A DNA stretch of 10,026 bases, taken from positions 1 to 10,026 of the forward strand of contig JAJZVM010000155.1 of the NCBI GenBank assembly GCA_021845645.1, in the 5' to 3' direction. Of this stretch, positions 6,457-10,026 are shown one piece after another. The notes beneath the pieces are model-generated. The model saw nothing but the letters and a program-made list of their open reading frames with translations. It was not told the origin of the DNA and made no database searches. A program made the translations under genes and the position numbers. Positions within the stretch are counted from its first letter, which is position 1, and each line of letters begins with the position of its first letter. The DNA is from Bacillota bacterium. GTDB taxonomy: Bacteria; Bacillota_E; JAJZYS01; JAJYTV01.

Positions 6457-6466
6457 GTCCACCTAA
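6453..6466. promoter_or_regulatory. TTAGGT-N2-ACCTAA palindrome, metal-regulator box candidate
   Basis: TTAGGTCCACCTAA has perfect 6-bp arms around a two-base centre. TTAGGT/ACCTAA are the outer arms of DtxR/IdeR iron boxes (consensus TTAGGTTAGCCTAACCTAA from memory), here with closer spacing. Its place 33-46 bases ahead of the ATG of a metal-carrier gene makes a DtxR/MntR-type operator plausible, though the spacing difference means the regulator is only a guess. Confidence 0.45.
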
Positions 6467-6611
6467 TAGACCGTCGAATTTGTGCCTACATCGGTCAAGG
6501 GCCGCTTAGGCCCCGACGCATGGGCCAAAGAGACGTGCGAGACTGTGATCTCGGGTCGGACTCGATGGCACGACAGCACTTCCACAGTCTGCTCGCACCG
6601 GGTAAAGACGA

Positions 6612-6643
6612 TGCCGCCCGAACCACGGAGGGTTCAGGCGGCA
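6612..6643 (-). terminator. Intrinsic-type terminator after the methyltransferase gene
   Basis: TGCCGCCTGAACC (minus strand, 6643-6631) pairs with GGTTCGGGCGGCA (6624-6612) around a 6-base loop. The stem is 13 bp and fully paired only in minus-strand RNA, where the odd pair is U-G; in plus-strand RNA it is a C-A mismatch. That fixes its direction. It begins 28 bases after the methyltransferase stop and is followed by TCGTCTTTACC, a weak T-tract. Confidence 0.7.
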
Positions 6644-6670
6644 GGCGCCGGGCAAGATGCTGCCGCTTTT

Positions 6671-7381
6671 TCAGGTCCCTTTCGGCACCTCGCAGATGAG
6701 GATGTCGATCGGCAGCCGGAGCAGGCTGCGGCGCATCGAGATGCGGCTCACGAAGCCTGCGTCGGAGGCGAGCCTGCGCAGGATGAGCGGTCGTCCGAGC
6801 GCCGAGAGCGAAAGGATGCGCCGCAGCACGAGATAGAAGGCCAGCGTGCGACCGTAAGGCATCTCCTCCGCCAGCGACGCAAGCACGACGCGGCCACCGG
6901 GGCGCACGACGCGGCGCAGTTCGCGCAGTGCCGACCGTACGCCCTCATCGTTCAGCAGTTCCAGCACGAGGCTTGCCGTGGCCCCGTCGAAGCCGCCGTC
7001 CGGATAGGGCAGGGTACGGATGTCGGCCAGCCTCAGATCGATGCGGCTTGCCAGTGGCGTGCGGGCGATCTGGCGCCCGGCCTGGCGGAGCATGGCAGGG
7101 GAAACGTCCACAGCGGAGACCTTGCCCTCCTCGCCGACCAGATCCGCAAGCGCGATCGCGAGCCGGCCGGTGCCGCAGCCGACGTCGAGCAACCGCTCGC
7201 CCGGCGCCGGGCGGAGCAGGGCGAGCACAGCCTCCCAGATCTCCTGGGACGATTCGAACATGAACACGTCGTAAAGCCGGTGGGCCATGCCGTAGAACCG
7301 TTGTAGCCTCGCCGTCGTCCGGTCCTTCATGCGTTCCGTCGTTTCCGTTCGCCCGCCTTCGAACGTGCTGCGGTGGGTCAT
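6671..7381 (-). CDS. Class I SAM-dependent methyltransferase (Methyltransf_11/UbiE-like)
   Basis: A 236-residue Rossmann-fold methyltransferase. Motif I is LLDVGCGTG (64-72), the acidic residue at the end of strand 2 is Asp92 in AVDVSPAML (90-98), LRLADIRTLPYPDGGFDGA (116-134) holds motif II with the acidic residue near the adenine, and LRRVVRPGGRVVLAS (155-169) is motif III. The pattern resembles UbiE/COQ5 and generic SAM methyltransferases, but the C-terminal part (RRILSLSALGRPLI and after) does not reveal the substrate. The first in-frame ATG at 7381 has no good ribosome binding site and lies close behind a TATAGT -10-like box; ATG 7330 (MKDRTTARLQRF) is a reasonable alternative start that loses only 17 poorly conserved residues. 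It is divergent from the PLP-enzyme gene and ends before a directional terminator. Fold is secure; substrate unknown. Confidence 0.87.
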   Translation of the reverse strand: MTHRSTFEGGRTETTERMKDRTTARLQRFYGMAHRLYDVFMFESSQEIWEAVLALLRPAPGERLLDVGCGTGRLAIALADLVGEEGKVSAVDVSPAMLRQAGRQIARTPLASRIDLRLADIRTLPYPDGGFDGATASLVLELLNDEGVRSALRELRRVVRPGGRVVLASLAEEMPYGRTLAFYLVLRRILSLSALGRPLILRRLASDAGFVSRISMRRSLLRLPIDILICEVPKGT

Positions 7382-7389
7382 CCCATAGG

Positions 7390-7395
7390 ACTATA
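7390..7395 (-). promoter_or_regulatory. -10-like box close to the methyltransferase start
   Basis: TATAGT on the minus strand (5 of 6 to TATAAT) ends 8 bases before ATG 7381. No convincing -35 element is visible at 16-18 bases. If used, transcription would start at or just before the ATG at 7381, giving an almost leaderless mRNA, or a leader of about 50 bases if ATG 7330 is the true start. Confidence 0.35.
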
Positions 7396-7459
7396 GCAGA
7401 GCCTGAGGAAGGTGACTGATCCCGATCCGGCGTAACAGCAATGACAAGGGGGATTGGCC

Positions 7460-8623
7460 GTGGCTTACACGCTTAGTGACTTGCGTGCGGACGTACCGGT
7501 CCTGCGCCGCAAGACGTATCTGAATACCGGAACGCTAGGCGCTGCGCCACAGACGGTGACGACGCGCTTTTTCAAGTCCTACGAGCAATGGCAGGTAGAG
7601 GGGGCCGGCTGGCCCGAGGCCTACGAGCGACGGCGCGACGGCATGTCGCAGGTGCGCCGGGCGCTGGCTCTCATGCTGGGGGTGCCGCAGTCGGGGGTCG
7701 CTTTGGCCGCCAACGTCACGCAGACCGTCAACTGGATCGCCCAGGGTCTCCCGTGGCAGCCAGGCGACGAGGTGATCGTCGGGACCGAGGAGCATCCGGC
7801 GAATCGCTACCCGTGGCGGGCACTCGAGGCGATGGGGCGCATCCGGGTGGTCGCCTGGCCGATGGCCGAGGACGACGCGGGCCTGATCGCGGACCTCGCC
7901 CGGCTGATCGGGCCACGCACGCGACTGGTCGCTGTCAGCCACGTGCTGCAGACCAGCGGGCGGGTGCTGCCGGCGCAAGAGATCGTGGCACTCTGCCGGC
8001 GCCGCGGCGTACTGTCGCTGATCGACGGCGCGCAGGCCGTCGGCCAGATCGGCGTCGACCTCCCTTCAATCGACCCGGACTTCTATCCTTTCGCGGGTCA
8101 CAAGTGGCTGCTGGGCCCTGTCGGCACCTCGGGGATGTATATCCGCGAGACGGCGCTTGCCGGGCTCGGGCTGCTGCCGGCAGGCAGCGGCTCCGCCCAG
8201 CACGATCTCGCGGGTCGCGAGGATGAGGGGGTGCCGTGGCGGCACGAGGCTCGCCGGTTTGAGGTCGGGACGGCCAACTGGCCGCTCTACGAGGGACTGG
8301 ACGCCGCTCTCGCCCTGAGGTCCGAGATCGGCGCCCAGGTGATCGAGGAGCATCAGCGGCTGCTGGCGCAGACATTCATCGATGGCCTGCCAAGTGGTGT
8401 GGAGCTCGTGCGGGTGCCCAGCGCGGCTGCGATGTGCACGGTGCGCTTTCCCAAGGGCCCTGCAGATGCCCTGGGGCGCCTGGCCAGCGAGCACCGCGTG
8501 ATCGCCCGAGGGGTCGGCGAGTTCGTTCCGCCAGGCGTCCGCTTCTCCTTCGGTCCCTACAACAACCTGGACGATGTCGCCGCAGCGCATCGGGCGCTGG
8601 CGGCCTTGACGGCTCATGGCTAG
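7460..8623 (+). CDS. Class V aminotransferase-fold PLP enzyme
   Basis: A 387-residue fold-type I PLP enzyme of the NifS/CsdB/isopenicillin-N-epimerase group. Marks: YLNTGTLGAAP (20-30), ANVTQTVNWI (84-93) for phosphate binding, GTEEHPANRYPW (108-119) with His111 expected to stack on the PLP ring, SLIDGAQAVGQIGVDL (186-201) with Asp189 on the ring nitrogen, FAGHKWLLGPVGTSG (211-225) with Lys215 as the Schiff-base lysine, and RFEVGTANWP. There is no obvious catalytic cysteine loop of the cysteine desulfurase type, so sulfur transfer is not indicated. GTG 7460 is chosen because AAGGGGG (7446-7452) lies 7 bases ahead; TTG 7454 would leave only one base between. Its stop overlaps the CoA-transferase start by 8 bases, so the two are translationally coupled and likely share a pathway. 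The reaction (transamination, racemisation, lyase or epimerase-like) is not shown. Confidence 0.85.
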   Translation: MAYTLSDLRADVPVLRRKTYLNTGTLGAAPQTVTTRFFKSYEQWQVEGAGWPEAYERRRDGMSQVRRALALMLGVPQSGVALAANVTQTVNWIAQGLPWQPGDEVIVGTEEHPANRYPWRALEAMGRIRVVAWPMAEDDAGLIADLARLIGPRTRLVAVSHVLQTSGRVLPAQEIVALCRRRGVLSLIDGAQAVGQIGVDLPSIDPDFYPFAGHKWLLGPVGTSGMYIRETALAGLGLLPAGSGSAQHDLAGREDEGVPWRHEARRFEVGTANWPLYEGLDAALALRSEIGAQVIEEHQRLLAQTFIDGLPSGVELVRVPSAAAMCTVRFPKGPADALGRLASEHRVIARGVGEFVPPGVRFSFGPYNNLDDVAAAHRALAALTAHG

Positions 8624-9848
8624 AGCGGCGGCCGCTGGGCCGCTCGCGGGTGTGCGCGTCCTGGACCTTTCCCGGGTGCTGGCAGGCCCGTATGCGACCA
8701 TGTCGCTCGGAGAACTCGGCGCACGGGTGATCAAGGTGGAGCATGTGCGGGAAGGCGACGAGACGCGGAGCTGGGGACCGCCCTTCGTAGCCGGCGAATC
8801 CGCCTACTACTTGGGCGTCAACAGGAACAAGGAGAGCATCGCGCTCGATCTGACCCGCCCCTTGGCGCAGGAAGTCGTGCGGCGCCTCGCCCTGAACTGG
8901 GCCGACGTAGTGGTGGAGAACTTCCGTCCGGGCAACCTCGAGCGGTTCAACCTGTCGCTCGAGGCGATGCGCCGCGACAATCCGGCCCTGATCACCGCGA
9001 GCGTGCGCGGCTATCCGCTGGGAGACGACCGCGCGGGCTACGACTTCGTGATCCAGGCTGCGGGTGGTCTGATGTCGATCACCGGTCCGGAGGATGGCCC
9101 ACCGTACAAGGTTGGCGTCGCGGCGGCAGACCTCTTCACGAGTTCCTTCCTGCTCAGCGGCATTCTGGCCGCCCTCTACGCGCGCTGCCAGACTGGCCAG
9201 GGGCAGCACCTGAGCGTCTCGCTGTTCGAGTGCGAGGTCGCCATGCTGGCCAATGTCGCGTCGAGTCACCTGCTGACGGGGGCCCCGGCCAGGCGCCACG
9301 GCAACGCGCACCCCTCCATGGCGCCGTACGAGGTCTTTGAGACGCGCGACGGGCCCTTGACGCTAGGCGTCGGAAACGACCGCCAGTTCAAGGGTCTGGC
9401 GCAGGCCTTGGGCCATCCCGAATGGCTGAGTGACCAACGCTTCTCGACCAATCCCTCGCGCGTCGAGCACCGCGCGGAGCTCAAGCGGGCGATCGACGCC
9501 GCCCTGTCGCAGCGCGGCAAAGAGGAGTGGCTTCGCATCCTGACGGATGCCCGCATCCCCTGCGGGCCGATCCGCAGCGTCGCCGAGGTCTTCGCGAGCC
9601 CTGAGGTGGAACGCGCCGGCACGGTGGTGGAGATGAAGCATCCGCTGATCCCGGACCTCAGGCAGGTGCGGCTGCCCTGGCGGTTCTCCGGCACGCCCGC
9701 CGAGCCACGGACGCCGCCGCCGCTGCACGGACAGCACACGCGTCAGATCCTGCGCGAGGCCGGGCTCGACGAGCGGGAGGTCGAGGCGGCTTTCGCCGAT
9801 GGCGTCGCGAATGGCCCGCAGGCGGCAAAGACCGGTCAAGACGGATGA
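8616..9848 (+). CDS. CaiB/BaiF family III CoA-transferase
   Basis: A 410-residue family III CoA-transferase, which moves CoA between an acyl-CoA donor and a carboxylic acid through a covalent aspartyl-CoA. The N-terminal LAGVRVLDLSRVLAGPYATM (10-29) and LGARVIKVEHVREGDETRSW (34-53) are the family signature. NRNKESIALDLTRP (69-82), the ADVVVENFRPG segment (96-106) and VGVAAADLFTSSFLLSGILA (167-186) follow, with Asp172 as the catalytic aspartate. The length fits the family (about 390-430). The ATG at 8616 overlaps the upstream PLP-enzyme gene by 8 bases, with no separate strong ribosome binding site. The segment around ITASVRGYPLGDDRAGYD (126-143) differs from the usual SISGFGQ-GP form. The substrate acid cannot be told. 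It is followed by a terminator and then by a mobile-element end. Confidence 0.93.
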   Translation: MARAAAAGPLAGVRVLDLSRVLAGPYATMSLGELGARVIKVEHVREGDETRSWGPPFVAGESAYYLGVNRNKESIALDLTRPLAQEVVRRLALNWADVVVENFRPGNLERFNLSLEAMRRDNPALITASVRGYPLGDDRAGYDFVIQAAGGLMSITGPEDGPPYKVGVAAADLFTSSFLLSGILAALYARCQTGQGQHLSVSLFECEVAMLANVASSHLLTGAPARRHGNAHPSMAPYEVFETRDGPLTLGVGNDRQFKGLAQALGHPEWLSDQRFSTNPSRVEHRAELKRAIDAALSQRGKEEWLRILTDARIPCGPIRSVAEVFASPEVERAGTVVEMKHPLIPDLRQVRLPWRFSGTPAEPRTPPPLHGQHTRQILREAGLDEREVEAAFADGVANGPQAAKTGQDG

Positions 9849-9850
9849 AA

Positions 9851-9875
9851 CGGCGCCGGGACAAGCCCGGTGCCG
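9851..9875 (+). terminator. Terminator hairpin after the CoA-transferase gene
   Basis: CGGCGCCGGG (9851-9860) pairs with CCCGGTGCCG (9866-9875) around ACAAG, a 10-bp stem with one G-U pair that forms only in plus-strand RNA. It begins 2 bases after the TGA stop. There is no T-run behind it, so it may act with Rho or rely on stem strength. Confidence 0.6.
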
Positions 9876-9890
9876 TCGACAGGACATCCT

Positions 9891-10026
9891 TCACCGTTGC
9901 TTAGCCCCGGATGCCCCCGGCTTCAGCCGTGGGGAGGCAGGGGCGTACTCGAAACCATCTGCGAGGTGAATGAGGTTGCAATGCCGCCACGAGATGCCGT
10001 CCGCGCTGCCGACGCGGAACGAGCCG
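9891..10026 (-). CDS. C-terminal end of an IscB-like RNA-guided nuclease (partial)
   Basis: The last 44 codons of a minus-strand gene that continues past the right edge; the stop is TGA at 9891-9893. The visible peptide includes GSFRVGSADGISWRHC (1-16) and LIHLADGFEYA (18-28), followed by a short Pro/Lys/Arg tail. It recalls the C-terminus of IscB proteins, which end in a pattern like GSF-x-I-x-T-(x)-G-I-x-x-R-x-C-x-x-L-x-x-ADGY-x-Y; this match is from memory. IscB is the HNH/RuvC nuclease ancestral to Cas9, carried on IS200/IS605-group elements and guided by an omega-RNA whose gene lies 5' of iscB, here outside the window. The hairpin at 9914-9933, inside the end of the gene, is of IS200/IS605 type and supports this. 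The alternative is the tail of another IS-borne nuclease or an unrelated protein. Confidence 0.5.
   Translation of the reverse strand, partial: GSFRVGSADGISWRHCNLIHLADGFEYAPASPRLKPGASGAKQR
9914..9933. mobile_element. IS200/IS605-type end hairpin
   Basis: CCCCCGGC (9914-9921), loop TTCA, then GCCGTGGG (9926-9933) form an 8-pair stem with one mismatch. Subterminal hairpins of this kind (GGCTTCAGCC core followed by TGGGGAGG) are typical ends of IS200/IS605 elements, recognised by the Y1 transposase. It lies about 40 bases behind the CoA-transferase terminator, so the element boundary is probably between 9876 and 9913. The exact cleavage site and target tetranucleotide cannot be fixed from one end. 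Confidence 0.5.

Noticed and set aside
6476..6498. TTGACC (6493-6498, minus) as the -35 box of the NRAMP-like gene
   Set aside because: No acceptable -10 box lies 16-18 bases away; the best candidate, CTATTA, is 23 bases away.
6482..7306. A 274-residue plus-strand frame opposite the methyltransferase gene
   Set aside because: It runs antisense to clear SAM-binding motifs and through the methyltransferase terminator; no family is recognisable.
1..10026. CRISPR array, tRNA, rRNA or toxin-antitoxin locus
   Set aside because: No regularly spaced direct repeats, no tRNA-like T-loop or acceptor pattern and no small toxin-antitoxin pair was seen; the sdpRI pair lacks the toxin gene.

Overview
The window is a GC-rich bacterial chromosome segment (about two thirds G+C by eye). 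It uses strong AGGAGG/AAGGGGG-type ribosome binding sites and frequent TTG or GTG starts. The gene families (SdpR/SdpI pair, DUF981 membrane protein, NRAMP-like carrier with a DAGS motif, secreted BNR-repeat protein, CaiB/class V aminotransferase pair) fit a high-GC Gram-positive or Chloroflexota-like bacterium. That assignment is an inference from gene content only; no rRNA or tRNA is present to settle it.

Layout, left to right. (1) 1-491, minus: N-terminal part of a secreted BNR/WD40-like repeat protein starting at TTG, running off the left edge. (2) 688-1965, plus: a stand-alone kynureninase. (3) 2037-2073: a perfect 17-bp stem lying between the convergent kynureninase and the next gene, a likely two-way terminator. 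(4) 2108-2677, minus: a six-helix DUF981 membrane protein. (5) 2678-3183: about 500 bases without a gene I can support, with several small inverted repeats. (6) 3184-5081, plus: a compact operon with a promoter/operator, an SdpR-type ArsR repressor, an SdpI-type membrane protein and an alpha/beta hydrolase. No SdpC toxin or SdpA/SdpB maturation genes are visible. (7) 5101-6420, minus: an NRAMP-superfamily carrier with altered metal-site motifs, preceded by two adjacent palindromes resembling a metal-regulator operator. (8) 6671-7381, minus: a class I SAM methyltransferase with a strand-directed terminator after it. (9) 7460-9848, plus: a class V aminotransferase-fold PLP enzyme overlapping by 8 bp a family III (CaiB/BaiF) CoA-transferase, then a terminator. 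(10) 9891-10026, minus: the last 44 codons of what looks like an IscB-type RNA-guided nuclease, with an IS200/IS605-type hairpin inside its 3' end.

How the genes work together: SdpR is expected to repress its own operon, with SdpI as membrane partner, as in Bacillus subtilis; the hydrolase is an unexplained third member. The PLP enzyme and CoA-transferase are translationally coupled and probably act in one catabolic route that I cannot name. The kynureninase, DUF981, NRAMP-like and methyltransferase genes look like independent units. The right edge enters a mobile element that appears to sit just behind the CoA-transferase terminator. Short gaps such as 492-687, 5082-5100 and 7382-7459 hold only leader or spacer sequence.
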